From: Lelliottia jeotgali
GTDB taxonomy: Bacteria > Pseudomonadota > Gammaproteobacteria > Enterobacterales > Enterobacteriaceae
NCBI GenBank assembly: GCA_002271215.1
Contig: CP018628.1
Span: 1,302,001-1,366,000 of the forward strand
Direction: 5' to 3'
DNA: 64,000 bases
Shown here: in pieces, positions 50,059-60,172 of the stretch
Layout: every line of letters begins with the position of its first letter
Position numbering within the stretch: position 1 is the first letter of the stretch
The notes under the pieces: generated by a model
What the model saw: only the letters and a program-made list of their open reading frames with translations
Databases searched by the model: none
Told to the model about the DNA's origin: nothing
Position numbers and translations under genes: made by a program

Positions 50059-50811
50059 TCAGATAACGTCGATTTCAGCCACCGACGGATAAATCCAGCT
50101 CGGTCGGAACGGCATGGCGTCGATGTCGTCGAGCGTCGACACACCCGAGAGCACAAGGATCGTTTCAAGCCCGGCCTGGAAACCGGCCAGAATATCGGTG
50201 CGCAGATTATCGCCGACAATCACCGTGTGCTCGGAGTGGGCCTGCATTTTGTTGAGCGCCGCGCGGACAATCCACGGGCTCGGTTTGCCCACTACAAAGG
50301 GTTTGCGGCCAGATATTTTCTCGATACCGGCACAGAGCGCACCGCACGCCGGGTAGTAGCCACGGCCATGAGTGTCCGGGTTGGTGGCAATAAAGCGCGC
50401 GCCGTTAGCCACGAAGTAGGCCGCTTTGTGCATCATTTCCCAGTTAAAGGAGCGGGTCTCGCCGACAATCACAAAATCAGGATTCACATCGGTGATGGTA
50501 AAGCCTGCTTTATACAGCTCGTGGATCAGCGCGCCTTCCCCGACCACGTACGCTTTTTTGCCTTCCTGACGTTTCAGAAAGTCGGCGGTCGCCATCGCGG
50601 AGGTGTAAAACACGCTGTCCGGCACGTCGACGCCCGCGGTGGCGAAGCGGTTGGCCAGATCCTGCCCGGTCTGCGACGGATAGTTGGTCAGCAGAACCAG
50701 CGGCATTCCTTTTTCCAGAATACGGTTCAGAAACTCAGCGGCACCGGGCACCGCAACGTTATCGTGCATCAGCACGCCGTCAATATCACAAATCACATTC
50801 TGAATGGTCAT
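50059..50811 (-). CDS. nagD: HAD-family nucleotide phosphatase NagD (UmpH)
   Basis: A 250-residue HAD phosphatase that dephosphorylates UMP and other ribonucleotides. Motif I CDIDGVLMHD is at residues 8-17, motif II VLLTNYPS near 59, and motif IV VGDNLRTDI near 203. Last gene of the nagBACD operon; 47 bp separates it from nagC. Confidence 0.95.
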   Translation of the reverse strand: MTIQNVICDIDGVLMHDNVAVPGAAEFLNRILEKGMPLVLLTNYPSQTGQDLANRFATAGVDVPDSVFYTSAMATADFLKRQEGKKAYVVGEGALIHELYKAGFTITDVNPDFVIVGETRSFNWEMMHKAAYFVANGARFIATNPDTHGRGYYPACGALCAGIEKISGRKPFVVGKPSPWIVRAALNKMQAHSEHTVIVGDNLRTDILAGFQAGLETILVLSGVSTLDDIDAMPFRPSWIYPSVAEIDVI

Positions 50812-50858
50812 GAACTACCTGGCATCTCAAAAAAAGAAGGCGTCACTATAAAGCGCTC

Positions 50859-52079
50859 TTAGCTTTCCAGCAAACGCTGGAGCAGCAGACCGTTAAGCAT
50901 GGCGCGTTTCACCAGCGCAAAAGCGCCAATGGCGGAGCGATGATCGAGCGTCGAGCGCACCACCGGCAGATTCTGACGGAAGGCTTTCAGCGCCTGAGTA
51001 TTAATGCAGCCTTCAATCGCTGGAAGCAGCACTTTCTCAGCCTCGGTGATCTCACCGGCGATCACCACTTTCTGCGGGTTAAACAGGTTGATGGCAATGG
51101 CGATGGTTTTGCCCAAATGACGGCCCACTTGCTCAATCACTTCGCAGGCGAGGGCGTCGCCTTTGTTGGCGGCTTTGCAGATGGTGTTGATCTTGCAGTC
51201 TTCCAGCGTGATGCGGCTTTGATAGCCCTGTTCAAGCAAATGGCGCACACGATGTTCAATCGCAGCATTGGCGGCGACCGTTTCCAGACAACCAAAATTG
51301 CCGCAGTGGCAGCGCTCGCCAAGCGGGTCTACCTGAATGTGTCCAATCTCACCGACGTTGCCGTTACGGCCAATAAAAATGCGTCCGTTGGAGATAATCC
51401 CGGCACCTGTTCCTCGGTGTACGCGCACCAGAATAGAGTCTTCGCAATCCTGACTCGCACCAAAGTAGTGCTCCGCCAGCGCCAGGCTGCGGATATCGTG
51501 CCCGACATAACAGGTGACGTTGAAACGTTTTTCCAGCGCACCGACCAGCCCCCAGTTTTCAACCTGAATATGCGGCATATAACGAATCACACCGCTTTCC
51601 GGGTCGACCAGGCCAGGCAGGATAACCGAGATGGCGATCAGCTCGCGGATTTTACGCTGGCAGCTTTCAATAAACTGCGCAATGGTATTCAGCAGGGCGT
51701 GTTCCAGCGTTTCTTGTGTGCGTTCCGGCAGGGGATAGTGTTCTTCTGCCACCACTTTGCTGCTCAAATCGTACAGAGTGAGCGTGGTGTCATGACGACC
51801 CAGGCGCACGCCAATGGCGTGGAAATTGCGGGTTTCAGTAATGATAGAGATGGCGCGGCGGCCCCCGGTGGAGGCCTGCTGATCGACTTCTTTAATCAAG
51901 CCGCGCTCAATAAGCTGACGCGTGATTTTAGTCACGCTGGCGGGTGCAAGCTGGCTCTGTTCGGCAATCTGTATGCGCGAGATCGGACCATGCTGGTCAA
52001 TCAGGCGATACACCGCCGCACTGTTAAGTTGTTTAACGAGGTCAACATTACCAATTTGAGCTTGTCCGCCAGATGTCAT
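50859..52079 (-). CDS. nagC: Transcriptional regulator NagC
   Basis: ROK-family repressor of the N-acetylglucosamine regulon, released by GlcNAc-6-phosphate. It has 406 residues: a winged HTH (about 20-75, SRIQIAEQSQLAPASVTKITRQL), then the sugar-kinase-like domain with HRGTGAGII and the zinc site CHCGNFGCLE near 255. In E. coli it also activates glmUS and represses chiP. It begins nine bases after nagA. Confidence 0.97.
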   Translation of the reverse strand: MTSGGQAQIGNVDLVKQLNSAAVYRLIDQHGPISRIQIAEQSQLAPASVTKITRQLIERGLIKEVDQQASTGGRRAISIITETRNFHAIGVRLGRHDTTLTLYDLSSKVVAEEHYPLPERTQETLEHALLNTIAQFIESCQRKIRELIAISVILPGLVDPESGVIRYMPHIQVENWGLVGALEKRFNVTCYVGHDIRSLALAEHYFGASQDCEDSILVRVHRGTGAGIISNGRIFIGRNGNVGEIGHIQVDPLGERCHCGNFGCLETVAANAAIEHRVRHLLEQGYQSRITLEDCKINTICKAANKGDALACEVIEQVGRHLGKTIAIAINLFNPQKVVIAGEITEAEKVLLPAIEGCINTQALKAFRQNLPVVRSTLDHRSAIGAFALVKRAMLNGLLLQRLLES

Positions 52080-52087
52080 ACTTTTAC

Positions 52088-53236
52088 TTACTCAGTGACG
52101 ACCTCGTTACCATTAACGATGGTCTTAATAATTTTATAATCGCGTGTGAAGGCGGTGAGGTTGGCCACCATGCCCGGTGCGATACCGCCCAGCTCTTTAT
52201 CCACGCCGATAGCGCGAGCCGGGTAGAGTGTTGCCATACGCAGCACTTCATCCAGCGCAATACCGCAATGTTCAACCAGGTTACGTACCCCTTCGATCAT
52301 CGTCAGCGCCGAGCCGCTCAGCGTTCCGTTCTCATCCACGCACAGTCCATTGCGGTAGTATATTGTTTTACCAGCAAAAATGAACTGCTCAATGTTTGCC
52401 CCTGCTGGCGCCGTGGCATCAGTCACCAGGCACAGCTTATCGCCCTTGAGGCGTTTCGCGTTGCGGATATTGGTGTAATCCACATGCAGGCCATCAGCGA
52501 TAATGCCACAGTAAACGTCTGGCTCATCAAGAATCGCACCGACCAGCCCTGGTTCACGACCGGTAATGTACGGCATCGCGTTATAAAGGTGCGTTGCAAA
52601 GGTAATACCTGCACGGAAACCGGTTTTGGCTTCGGCGAGCGTGGCGTTGGAATGACCCGCAGAAACCACGATACCCGCGGCTGCCAGTTGGCTTATCACT
52701 TCTGGCCCGGTCATTTCAGGCGCCAGCGTTACTTTGGTGATCACGTCCGCGTTGGCGCACATGAAATCGACCAGCTCGGCGTCCGGCTTGCGCACGTAAT
52801 TCGGGTTATGCGTGCCTTTCTTGACGATGTTCAGCCACGGACCTTCAAGGTGCAGACCCAGCGCCTGATGCGGATATTTCGCCAGGTATTCACGCATCAC
52901 GCGGATACCTTGCTTCATTAATTCGTCGTCGGAGGTAATGAGTGTTGGCAGATAGCTGGTACAGCCCGATTTCTCGTTGGCTTTCTGCATGATCTCCAGC
53001 GTTTCAACGGTGACTGCCTCTGGCGAGTCGTTGAACTGCACGCCGCCGCAACCGTTCAGCTGGACGTCGATAAAACCGGGGGAGATGATTGCTCCATTGA
53101 GTGAGCGTTGTTCGATCTCCGGCGGCAGTTCAGCCTGCGGGCAGACACGTTCAATCAGGCCATTGGCGATAACAATCGCATGGTCATCCAGAATTTCATG
53201 GCCGGTATAAATCCGACCGTGGGTTAAAGCGTACAT
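52088..53236 (-). CDS. nagA: N-acetylglucosamine-6-phosphate deacetylase NagA
   Basis: Removes the acetyl group of GlcNAc-6-P, so it also clears the NagC inducer. It has 382 residues of the amidohydrolase fold. Metal-binding and catalytic positions are seen in LHLEGPWLN (Glu about 131), AGHSNAT (His about 195), ATHLYNAM (His about 216) and VTDATAPAG (Asp about 273). 54 bp after nagB. Confidence 0.97.
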   Translation of the reverse strand: MYALTHGRIYTGHEILDDHAIVIANGLIERVCPQAELPPEIEQRSLNGAIISPGFIDVQLNGCGGVQFNDSPEAVTVETLEIMQKANEKSGCTSYLPTLITSDDELMKQGIRVMREYLAKYPHQALGLHLEGPWLNIVKKGTHNPNYVRKPDAELVDFMCANADVITKVTLAPEMTGPEVISQLAAAGIVVSAGHSNATLAEAKTGFRAGITFATHLYNAMPYITGREPGLVGAILDEPDVYCGIIADGLHVDYTNIRNAKRLKGDKLCLVTDATAPAGANIEQFIFAGKTIYYRNGLCVDENGTLSGSALTMIEGVRNLVEHCGIALDEVLRMATLYPARAIGVDKELGGIAPGMVANLTAFTRDYKIIKTIVNGNEVVTE

Positions 53237-53290
53237 AAGACCCCCGGTTTAAAAATTCAGCCGCCTCTTTGGGAAGAGGCGGCTAGTCAA

Positions 53291-54091
53291 TTACAGACCT
53301 TTAATGTTTTCAGCTTCTAACTCGTTGAAGTATTTCAGCGTCTTCACTTTCAGTTCCATCGTAGATGGCTCGTCGCATACCACCACGGCTTTTGGATGCA
53401 GCTGCAGGCAGCTGATGGTCCACATGTGGTTCACGTTGCCTTCAACGGCGGCTTGCAGCGCCTGTGCTTTCACATTGCCCAGCACCAGAATCATCACTTC
53501 TTCGGCATCCAGCAGGGTGCCCACGCCAACGGTCAGGGCGTATTTAGGCACCTGATTCACGTCGCCGTCAAAGAAGCGGGAGTTTGCCACGCGGGTGTCA
53601 TGGGTCAGGGTTTTAATACGGGTACGAGAGGCCAGCGAAGAAGCCGGTTCGTTGAACGCGATATGACCGTCGTTACCCACGCCGCCCATGAACAGGTTAA
53701 TTTTGCCATAAGAGCGGATTTTTTCTTCGTACTGACGGCATTCTGCGTCAATATCAGGCGCGTTGCCATTCAGCAGGTTAATATTTTCAGGTTGAATATC
53801 AACGTGATCAAAGAAATTGCGGTGCATGAAGCTATGGTAGCTCTCCGGATGCTCCTTCGCTAAGCCTACGTATTCGTCCATGTTGAAGGTTACAACATGT
53901 TTAAAGCTAACCTGGCCTGATTTATGCATTTCGACCAGAGCCTTATACGCGGTCAGCGGGGTGCCACCGGTTGGCAGGCCGAGAACGAAAGGACGATCGG
54001 CAGTAGGTTTGAACGCGTTGATACGGTTAACGATATGGCGTGCAGCCCATTTACCGACTTGTTCAGCTGTAGCCAGGGGAATCAGTCTCAT
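53291..54091 (-). CDS. nagB: Glucosamine-6-phosphate deaminase NagB
   Basis: Converts glucosamine-6-P to fructose-6-P and ammonia, feeding glycolysis. It has 266 residues; active-site residues appear in FNMDEYVG (Asp72) and [14 protein letters not shown] (Asp141, His143, Glu148), and the allosteric site is of the E. coli type. First gene of nagBACD and divergent from nagE. Confidence 0.97.
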   Translation of the reverse strand: MRLIPLATAEQVGKWAARHIVNRINAFKPTADRPFVLGLPTGGTPLTAYKALVEMHKSGQVSFKHVVTFNMDEYVGLAKEHPESYHSFMHRNFFDHVDIQPENINLLNGNAPDIDAECRQYEEKIRSYGKINLFMGGVGNDGHIAFNEPASSLASRTRIKTLTHDTRVANSRFFDGDVNQVPKYALTVGVGTLLDAEEVMILVLGNVKAQALQAAVEGNVNHMWTISCLQLHPKAVVVCDEPSTMELKVKTLKYFNELEAENIKGL

Positions 54092-54193
54092 TGTTCACCT
54101 CTAAAGTTAAAGTTAAAAAAAGTGGGCGGATGGCGCGCCTTGACCTTAAATAAGCGTAACCTGGATCACGCAGGGCAGGGGTCAATCCGACTT

Positions 54194-54215
54194 GATTTTT
54201 TGAATGATAAAATAA
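54194..54215. promoter_or_regulatory. NagC operator, nagB side
   Basis: An AT-rich palindrome with arms ATTTT and AAAAT around TTGAATGAT, about 105 bp upstream of nagB. Its centre is about 95 bp (nine helical turns) from the nagE-side operator, a spacing that permits a DNA loop. Confidence 0.65.
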
Positions 54216-54257
54216 GTTTTCACTGTTAGCCAGCAAAAGGGAGGGTTAATAACGGAA

Positions 54258-54279
54258 TTTGGTGACAAAACTCACAAAA
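54258..54279. promoter_or_regulatory. CRP-like site between nagB and nagE
   Basis: GGTGA-N6-TCACA matches the CRP consensus TGTGA-N6-TCACA with one mismatch. It lies between the two NagC operators, as in E. coli, where cAMP-CRP activates both transcripts. Confidence 0.8.
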
Positions 54280-54287
54280 AGTATGCA

Positions 54288-54312
54288 TTTAATTTGCGAT
54301 ACGAATTAATTT
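54288..54312. promoter_or_regulatory. NagC operator, nagE side
   Basis: TTAATTTGCGATACGAATTA is a near-perfect palindrome and agrees with the high-affinity nagE operator of E. coli (AATTCGTATCGCAAATT) on the opposite strand. Located about 110 bp before nagE. Confidence 0.8.
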
Positions 54313-54422
54313 CTCACACACTCAGAATGCCAGTGATTCATCAACTGTATCGATAAGTTAGTGACACAATAAAAAACAGCTGAGAACGTGCCTTAAACGG
54401 GGTCTCATAGGGGGAAGCACAA

Positions 54423-56441
54423 GTGAGTATTCTAGGTTATTTACAAAAGGTTGGCCGCGCACTGATGGTGCCGGTTGCCACGCTGCCAGCGGCAGCAATT
54501 CTGATGGGTGTGGGCTACTGGATTGACCCAGTAAGCTGGGGTGGTGATAACGCACTTGCGGCGCTGTTCATCAAGTCCGGTTCCGCGATCATCGACAATA
54601 TGTCTGTACTGTTTGCGATTGGTGTCGCTTACGGTATGTCCAAAGATAAAGACGGTGCAGCAGCATTAACAGGTTTTGTGGGCTTCCTGGTGTTGACCAC
54701 ACTCTGTTCTCCGGCAGCGGTTGCCATGATTCAGAAGATCCCAGTGGACCAGGTGCCTGCTGCGTTCGGTAAGATCAGCAACCAGTTCGTCGGTATCCTC
54801 GTGGGTATCATCTCTGCAGAACTGTACAACCGCTTCAGCGGCGTTGAGCTGCCGAAGGCGCTGTCGTTCTTCAGCGGCCGTCGTCTGGTGCCGATTCTGA
54901 CCTCCTTCGTCATGATCGCTGTGGCGTTCATCCTGATGTACGTCTGGCCGGTTATCTTCGACGGTCTGGTAAACTTCGGTGAGCACATTCAGAAACTCGG
55001 TTCTGCGGGCGCAGGTATTTACGCCTTCTTCAACCGTCTGTTGATTCCGGTCGGTCTGCACCACGCCCTGAACTCCGTGTTCTGGTTTGACGTTGCAGGT
55101 ATTAACGATATCCCTAACTTCCTCGGCGGCGCACAGTCCATCGAAACAGGTAAAGGCATTGTCGGTATTACCGGTCGTTATCAGGCGGGCTTCTTCCCGA
55201 TTATGATGTTCGGTCTGCCGGGTGCGGCGCTGGCCATCTACCACTGCGCACGTCCAGAGAACAAAGCGAAAGTTCTGGGTATCATGATGGCAGGCGCATT
55301 CGCGGCCTTCTTCACCGGTATCACCGAGCCGCTGGAATTCTCCTTCATGTTCGTGGCGCCGGTTCTGTACGTGATCCACGCTGTGTTGACCGGTATCTCC
55401 GTGTTCATCGCTGCGTCGATGCACTGGATTGCAGGCTTCGGCTTCAGTGCGGGTCTGGTGGATATGGTGCTGTCGTCCCGTAACCCGCTGGCGACTCACT
55501 GGTGGATGCTGATCCCTCAGGGTCTGGTGTTCTTCGTGATTTACTACGTGGTGTTCCGCTTCACTATCACCAAATTCAACCTGATGACTCCGGGTCGCGA
55601 GCTGGCTGTTGCCGGTAGCGAAGCTGATGGCCAGGACGTGAATGTGAGTGGTGATAAAGAGCAGGACGTTGCAGGCCTGGCGCGTCAGTACATCGCCGCT
55701 GTTGGTGGTTCTGACAACCTGACCGGCATCGACGCCTGTATCACGCGTCTGCGCCTCAACGTGAAAGATTCTTCTCTGGTTAACGAAGCGCTGGCAAAAC
55801 GCCTGGGTGCATCTGGTGTGATTCGTCTGAACAAAACCAGCGTGCAGATTATCGTAGGCTTCGTGGCGGAAAAAATCGCTAACGCCATGAAAACCACCGG
55901 TCCGGTAGCGGCTTCTGAAGCTGCTCCTGTCGCCGCTGCACCTGTTGCGGCTAAACCTCAGGCGGTTCCTAACGCTACCACCATCGCGGCGCTGGTTTCT
56001 CCAGTCACCGGTGAAGTCGTTGCCCTGGAACAGGTTCCTGATGAAGCATTCGCCAGCAAAGCGGTCGGTGACGGCGTAGCAGTGAAACCAACGGAAAAAA
56101 CCGTGGTTTCTCCAGCAGCCGGCACCATCGTGAAAATCTTCAACACCAACCATGCGTTCTGCCTCGAAACTGAGAAGGGTGCTGAGATCGTGGTCCACAT
56201 GGGTATCGACACCGTTGCCCTGGGTGGTCAAGGCTTCACGCGTCTGGTTGAAGAGGGTGCCGAAGTGGTGGCAGGTCAGCCGATTCTGGAAATGGATCTG
56301 GACTTCCTGAACGCCAATGCGCGCTCCATGATTAGCCCGGTTGTTTGCAGCAACATCGACGACTTTAGCGGTCTGGTTCTCCAGGCGAAAGGTCAGGTCG
56401 TTGCCGGTCAAACGCCACTGTACGAGATTAAAGGCAAGTAA
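54423..56441 (+). CDS. nagE: N-acetylglucosamine-specific PTS enzyme IICBA NagE
   Basis: Imports and phosphorylates GlcNAc to GlcNAc-6-P. GTG start at 54423; 672 residues, longer than E. coli NagE (about 648). EIIC spans residues 1 to about 390, with FGLPGAALAIYHCA and ITEPLEFSFMF; EIIB has the phospho-Cys439 in IDACITRLRL; an Ala/Pro/Val linker leads to EIIA with phospho-His592 in EIVVHMGIDTVAL. The C-terminal third is nearly the same as E. coli NagE, while the EIIC segment (VGRALMVPVATLPAAAILMG) looks clearly different from the E. coli one I remember. Codon use is strongly biased, as in highly expressed genes. A terminator follows. Confidence 0.93.
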   Translation: MSILGYLQKVGRALMVPVATLPAAAILMGVGYWIDPVSWGGDNALAALFIKSGSAIIDNMSVLFAIGVAYGMSKDKDGAAALTGFVGFLVLTTLCSPAAVAMIQKIPVDQVPAAFGKISNQFVGILVGIISAELYNRFSGVELPKALSFFSGRRLVPILTSFVMIAVAFILMYVWPVIFDGLVNFGEHIQKLGSAGAGIYAFFNRLLIPVGLHHALNSVFWFDVAGINDIPNFLGGAQSIETGKGIVGITGRYQAGFFPIMMFGLPGAALAIYHCARPENKAKVLGIMMAGAFAAFFTGITEPLEFSFMFVAPVLYVIHAVLTGISVFIAASMHWIAGFGFSAGLVDMVLSSRNPLATHWWMLIPQGLVFFVIYYVVFRFTITKFNLMTPGRELAVAGSEADGQDVNVSGDKEQDVAGLARQYIAAVGGSDNLTGIDACITRLRLNVKDSSLVNEALAKRLGASGVIRLNKTSVQIIVGFVAEKIANAMKTTGPVAASEAAPVAAAPVAAKPQAVPNATTIAALVSPVTGEVVALEQVPDEAFASKAVGDGVAVKPTEKTVVSPAAGTIVKIFNTNHAFCLETEKGAEIVVHMGIDTVALGGQGFTRLVEEGAEVVAGQPILEMDLDFLNANARSMISPVVCSNIDDFSGLVLQAKGQVVAGQTPLYEIKGK

Positions 56442-56467
56442 TCGCTCCTGAGTAGAGTCATGCCTTA

Positions 56468-56501
56468 AGCGGCGGGGGTAATCCTCCGCCGCTTTTTTTT
56501 G
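56468..56501 (+). terminator. Terminator of nagE
   Basis: Arms AGCGGCGG and CCGCCGCT (with one bulge-rich inner part) are followed by eight T residues, 27 bp after the nagE stop. Confidence 0.93.
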
Positions 56502-56620
56502 CAGCAATCCTCCCCAATATTCACTTCAAAGCCATTTTTTGCATAACTAAAGGTTGTCACTACGTCCGGCTTATAAGATCATATCCCGTTATACGTTGTT
56601 GACGCTTTGAGGAATCCACG

Positions 56621-58288
56621 ATGAGTGAGGCTGAAGCCCGCCCGAGTAACTTTATTCGCCAGATCATCGATGAAGATCTGGCCAGTGGTAAGCACACCAC
56701 AGTTCATACCCGTTTCCCGCCGGAGCCAAACGGCTACCTGCATATCGGTCATGCGAAATCCATCTGCCTGAACTTCGGCATTGCGCAAGACTACCAGGGC
56801 CAATGCAACCTGCGTTTCGATGACACTAACCCTGTTAAAGAAGACATCGAATACGTTGAGTCCATTAAGAACGACGTGCAATGGTTAGGCTTCAGCTGGT
56901 CTGGCGATATCTGCTACTCTTCGGACTATTTCGATCAGCTGCACGCGTACGCCGTAGAGCTTATCAACAAAGGCCTGGCCTACGTTGACGAGCTGTCTCC
57001 TGACGAAATCCGCGAATACCGTGGCTCGCTGACGGCGCCGGGTAAAAACAGCCCGTTCCGCGATCGCAGCGTCGAAGAAAACCTCGCGCTGTTCGAGAAA
57101 ATGCGTGCAGGTGGTTTCGAAGAAGGCAAAGCCTGTCTGCGTGCCAAAATCGACATGGCGTCACCGTTCATCGTGATGCGCGATCCGGTGCTGTATCGCA
57201 TTAAATTTGCCGAGCACCACCAGACTGGCAACAAGTGGTGCATCTACCCGATGTACGACTTCACCCACTGCATCAGCGATGCGCTGGAAGGCATTACGCA
57301 CTCTCTGTGTACGCTGGAGTTCCAGGACAACCGTCGTCTGTACGATTGGGTTCTGGATAACATCACCATCCCTGTGCATCCGCGTCAGTACGAATTCTCT
57401 CGTCTGAATCTGGAATACACCGTGATGTCCAAGCGTAAGCTGAACCTGCTGGTGACCGACAAGCACGTCGAAGGCTGGGATGACCCGCGTATGCCGACTA
57501 TCTCTGGTCTGCGTCGTCGTGGCTATACCGCAGCGGCTATTCGCGAGTTCATCAAACGTATCGGCGTGACCAAGCAGGACAACACCATTGAGATGGCGTC
57601 TCTGGAATCCTGCATTCGCGAAGATCTGAACGAAAACGCGCCGCGCGCTATGGCAGTTATCGATCCGGTTAAACTGGTTATCGAAAACTACCCGCAGGGC
57701 GAAAGCGAGCAGGTCACCATGCCGAACCATCCGAACAAACCGGAAATGGGCAGCCGTGAAGTGCCATTCAGCGCTGAGATCTGGATCGATCGCGCTGACT
57801 TCCGCGAAGAAGCGAACAAGCAGTACAAACGTCTGGTGCTGGGCAAAGAAGTTCGCCTGCGCAATGCGTACGTGATTAAAGCTGAGCGCGTTGAGAAAGA
57901 CGCCGAAGGCAACATCACCACTATCTTCTGCAGCTACGACGCAGAGACCCTGAGCAAAGACCCTGCGGACGGACGCAAAGTGAAAGGCGTGATTCACTGG
58001 GTGAGCGCAGCACACGCGCTGCCGGTCGAAATTCGTCTGTACGATCGTCTGTTCAGCATTCCGAACCCTGGCGCGGCGGAAGATTTCCTGGCGACCATCA
58101 ACCAGGAATCATTGGTTATCAAGCAGGGTTATGCAGAACCTTCCCTGAAAACAGCCGAAGCGGGTAAAGCGTATCAGTTCGAGCGCGAAGGTTACTTCTG
58201 CCTTGACAGCCGTTATGCAACCGCTACCAAACTGGTATTTAACCGTACCGTTGGTCTGCGTGATACCTGGGCCAAAGCTGGCGAGTAA
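56621..58288 (+). CDS. glnS: Glutaminyl-tRNA synthetase GlnS
   Basis: Class I synthetase of 555 residues charging the four tRNA-Gln genes of this window, among others. The HIGH motif is in [15 protein letters not shown] (about residue 34) and the KMSKS equivalent is VMSKRKL near 269. The ribosome-binding site is GAGG. It follows nagE with its own promoter region of about 120 bp and ends in a strong terminator. Confidence 0.97.
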   Translation: MSEAEARPSNFIRQIIDEDLASGKHTTVHTRFPPEPNGYLHIGHAKSICLNFGIAQDYQGQCNLRFDDTNPVKEDIEYVESIKNDVQWLGFSWSGDICYSSDYFDQLHAYAVELINKGLAYVDELSPDEIREYRGSLTAPGKNSPFRDRSVEENLALFEKMRAGGFEEGKACLRAKIDMASPFIVMRDPVLYRIKFAEHHQTGNKWCIYPMYDFTHCISDALEGITHSLCTLEFQDNRRLYDWVLDNITIPVHPRQYEFSRLNLEYTVMSKRKLNLLVTDKHVEGWDDPRMPTISGLRRRGYTAAAIREFIKRIGVTKQDNTIEMASLESCIREDLNENAPRAMAVIDPVKLVIENYPQGESEQVTMPNHPNKPEMGSREVPFSAEIWIDRADFREEANKQYKRLVLGKEVRLRNAYVIKAERVEKDAEGNITTIFCSYDAETLSKDPADGRKVKGVIHWVSAAHALPVEIRLYDRLFSIPNPGAAEDFLATINQESLVIKQGYAEPSLKTAEAGKAYQFEREGYFCLDSRYATATKLVFNRTVGLRDTWAKAGE

Positions 58289-58306
58289 GCCTGGTCAATG
58301 AGAGAC

Positions 58307-58336
58307 AAACGCCGCTTAACGCGGCGTTTTTTTTGC
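58307..58336 (+). terminator. Terminator of glnS
   Basis: Arms AACGCCGC and GCGGCGTT with a five-base loop are followed by a run of T, about 18 bp after the stop codon. Confidence 0.93.
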
Positions 58337-58363
58337 TTATCGATCATGCGATTACTTGAAGTG

Positions 58364-58386
58364 AATATTTTTGACGTAAAAATAGT
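58364..58386. promoter_or_regulatory. NagC-like operator upstream of chiP
   Basis: TATTTTT-GACG-TAAAAATA is a near-perfect palindrome with the AT-rich arms and central CG of NagC boxes. chiP is NagC-repressed in E. coli and Salmonella. The site is 345 bp upstream of the start codon, consistent with a long 5' leader. Confidence 0.65.
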
Positions 58387-58710
58387 GCGTCAATGAGCTG
58401 CTACTTATTTTTTTTAATAAAGTTTCGAGTAACTTGAATTAAGTCGAATAAAGAGATGTAAGCGCTATCAAATAAGTTTACCTACTGAATTTTACCGATT
58501 TTTTCCGCTTAAGCCTTGTCGGAAGCGATATGTTTCAAATCGCTACCAATTATGTGCACTTCGTCATAATCCTGCATTTTGCTCACTGAAAAGCATTGAT
58601 AATTCGCGTCGCGAAAAATAGTCTAAAGGCGGTAGTTAATTCGAGGGTATTTCTGACTACCCCTGACCATTAGGTCTTTTAGATTTTTCGCCGTTTAAGG
58701 CGCTTTTATT

Positions 58711-58723
58711 CGTCAAAGAGGAA
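58711..58723 (+). promoter_or_regulatory. ChiX sRNA pairing site at the chiP ribosome-binding site
   Basis: CGTCAAAGAGGAA includes the chiP Shine-Dalgarno sequence and is exactly complementary to the ChiX (MicM) seed TTCCTCTTTGACG as I remember it. In E. coli and Salmonella ChiX pairs here to silence chiP until chitobiose-induced chb mRNA titrates it. Confidence 0.85.
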
Positions 58724-58729
58724 CAATCT

Positions 58730-60130
58730 ATGCGTACGTTCAGTGGCAAACGTAGTGCGCTGGCGCTGGCTATCGCCGGTGTGACAGCAATGTCGGGCTT
58801 TATTGCAGCTCCGCAGGCTCAGGCAGCAGGCTTTATCGATGATTCGACACTCACGGGCGGTATCTATTACTGGCAGCGTGAACGTGACCGTAAAGACGTC
58901 ACCGATGGCGACAAATACAAAGTAAACCTTTCTCACTCCACCTGGAACGCCAACCTGGATTTCCAGTCGGGTTATGCCGCTGATATGTTCGGTCTGGATA
59001 TTGCTGCGTTCACCGCTATCGAAATGGCGGAAAACGGCGATAGCGCGCACCCGAACGAAATCGCGTTCTCCTCCAGTAACAAAGCCTACAAAGAAGACTG
59101 GTCTGGCGATAAGAGCGGGATCAGCCTGTATAAAGCGGCAGCTAAATTCAAATACGGTCCAGTATGGGCGCGTGGCGGTTACATTCAGCCAACCGGCCAG
59201 ACGCTGTTAGCACCACACTGGAGCTTTATGCCGGGTACCTATCAGGGTGCTGAAGCTGGGGCAAACTTTGATTACGGCGATGCGGGTGCGTTGAGCTTCT
59301 CCTACATGTGGACCAACGAGTACAAAGCGCCGTGGCACATCGAGATGGACAAGTTCTACCAAAACGATAAAAAGACCCGCGTGGAATATCTCCACTCTCT
59401 CGGCGCGAAATATGACTTCAAAAACGATCTCGTGCTGGAAGCGGCGTTTGGTCAGGCTGAAGGTTATGTCGATCAGTACTTCGCCAAAGCCAGCTACAAA
59501 TTCGATATCGTTGGTGGCCCACTGACCACCAGCTACCAGTTCTACGGCACACGCGACAAAGTCAGCGATGGCAGCGTGAACGATCTGTATGACGGCACCG
59601 CATGGCTGCAGGCGCTGACTTTTGGTTACAAAATCGGGCAGGTGGATTTACGCCTCGAAGGGACTTACGTCAAAGCCGAAGGGCAGCAGGGCTACTTCCT
59701 TCAGCGTATGACGCCAACCTACGCCTCATCCAACGGTCGTCTGGATATCTGGTGGGATAACCGCTCTGACTTCAACGCCGACGGCGAAAAAGCACTCTTC
59801 TTCGGTGCGATGTATGACCTGAAAAACTGGAATCTTCCGGGCTGGGCAGTGGGTGCTTCCTACGCTTACGCATGGGATGCGAAGCCGGGTGACATGGCGA
59901 CGCCAGACGCTTACTACGATCCTAACTATCGCCTGAAAGAGTCTTCTTACAGTCTCGATGCGATGTACACCCTGCAGGACGGTCGCGCTAAAGGCACCAT
60001 GTTCAAACTGCACTTCACGCAGTATGACAACCATTCCGACATTCCAAGCTATGCAGGCGGTTACGGCAACATCTTCCAGGATGAGCGTGACGTGAAATTC
60101 ATGGTTATCGCGCCATTTACCATCTTCTGA
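58730..60130 (+). CDS. chiP: Chitooligosaccharide outer-membrane porin ChiP (YbfM)
   Basis: OprD-family porin of 466 residues for uptake of chitosugars. The signal peptide ends at QAQA near residue 33; the mature protein shows alternating aromatic/polar beta strands and ends in [10 protein letters not shown] with a C-terminal Phe. Controlled by NagC and by ChiX pairing at its ribosome-binding site. chiQ follows 42 bp downstream across a perfect inverted repeat. Confidence 0.95.
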   Translation: MRTFSGKRSALALAIAGVTAMSGFIAAPQAQAAGFIDDSTLTGGIYYWQRERDRKDVTDGDKYKVNLSHSTWNANLDFQSGYAADMFGLDIAAFTAIEMAENGDSAHPNEIAFSSSNKAYKEDWSGDKSGISLYKAAAKFKYGPVWARGGYIQPTGQTLLAPHWSFMPGTYQGAEAGANFDYGDAGALSFSYMWTNEYKAPWHIEMDKFYQNDKKTRVEYLHSLGAKYDFKNDLVLEAAFGQAEGYVDQYFAKASYKFDIVGGPLTTSYQFYGTRDKVSDGSVNDLYDGTAWLQALTFGYKIGQVDLRLEGTYVKAEGQQGYFLQRMTPTYASSNGRLDIWWDNRSDFNADGEKALFFGAMYDLKNWNLPGWAVGASYAYAWDAKPGDMATPDAYYDPNYRLKESSYSLDAMYTLQDGRAKGTMFKLHFTQYDNHSDIPSYAGGYGNIFQDERDVKFMVIAPFTIF

Positions 60131-60137
60131 TGAACTG

Positions 60138-60160
60138 TCCGGCGGGACATTCCCGCCGGA
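60138..60160 (+). repeat. Perfect inverted repeat between chiP and chiQ
   Basis: Ten-base arms TCCGGCGGGA and TCCCGCCGGA with a three-base loop lie between the chiP stop and the chiQ ribosome-binding site. Without a T run it more likely protects the chiP mRNA 3' end from exonucleases than terminates. Confidence 0.7.
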
Positions 60161-60172
60161 ATGGAGACCGAT

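Larger units (their letters stand above)
54092..54422. other. nagB-nagE divergent control region
   Basis: A 331-bp region without ORFs that carries the two NagC-like palindromes and the CRP-like site listed separately, in the same arrangement as in E. coli, where NagC bound at both operators forms a loop with CRP between them. Confidence 0.85.
58337..58729. other. chiP control region and leader
   Basis: About 390 bp of AT-rich sequence before chiP. It holds a NagC-like palindrome (58364-58386), an AT palindrome TTATT-N6-AATAA (58405-58420), a possible hairpin with AGCGAT/ATCGCT arms near 58525-58545, and the ChiX pairing site at the ribosome-binding site. No ORF is supported. Confidence 0.6.

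Noticed and set aside
50940..52139. 399-codon open frame on the plus strand opposite nagC
   Set aside because: Antisense shadow; NagC on the other strand is fully recognisable.
54666..56507. 613-codon open frame on the minus strand opposite nagE
   Set aside because: It arises from the codon bias of nagE; the product is His/Arg/Asn-rich low-quality sequence and would overlap the nagE terminator.
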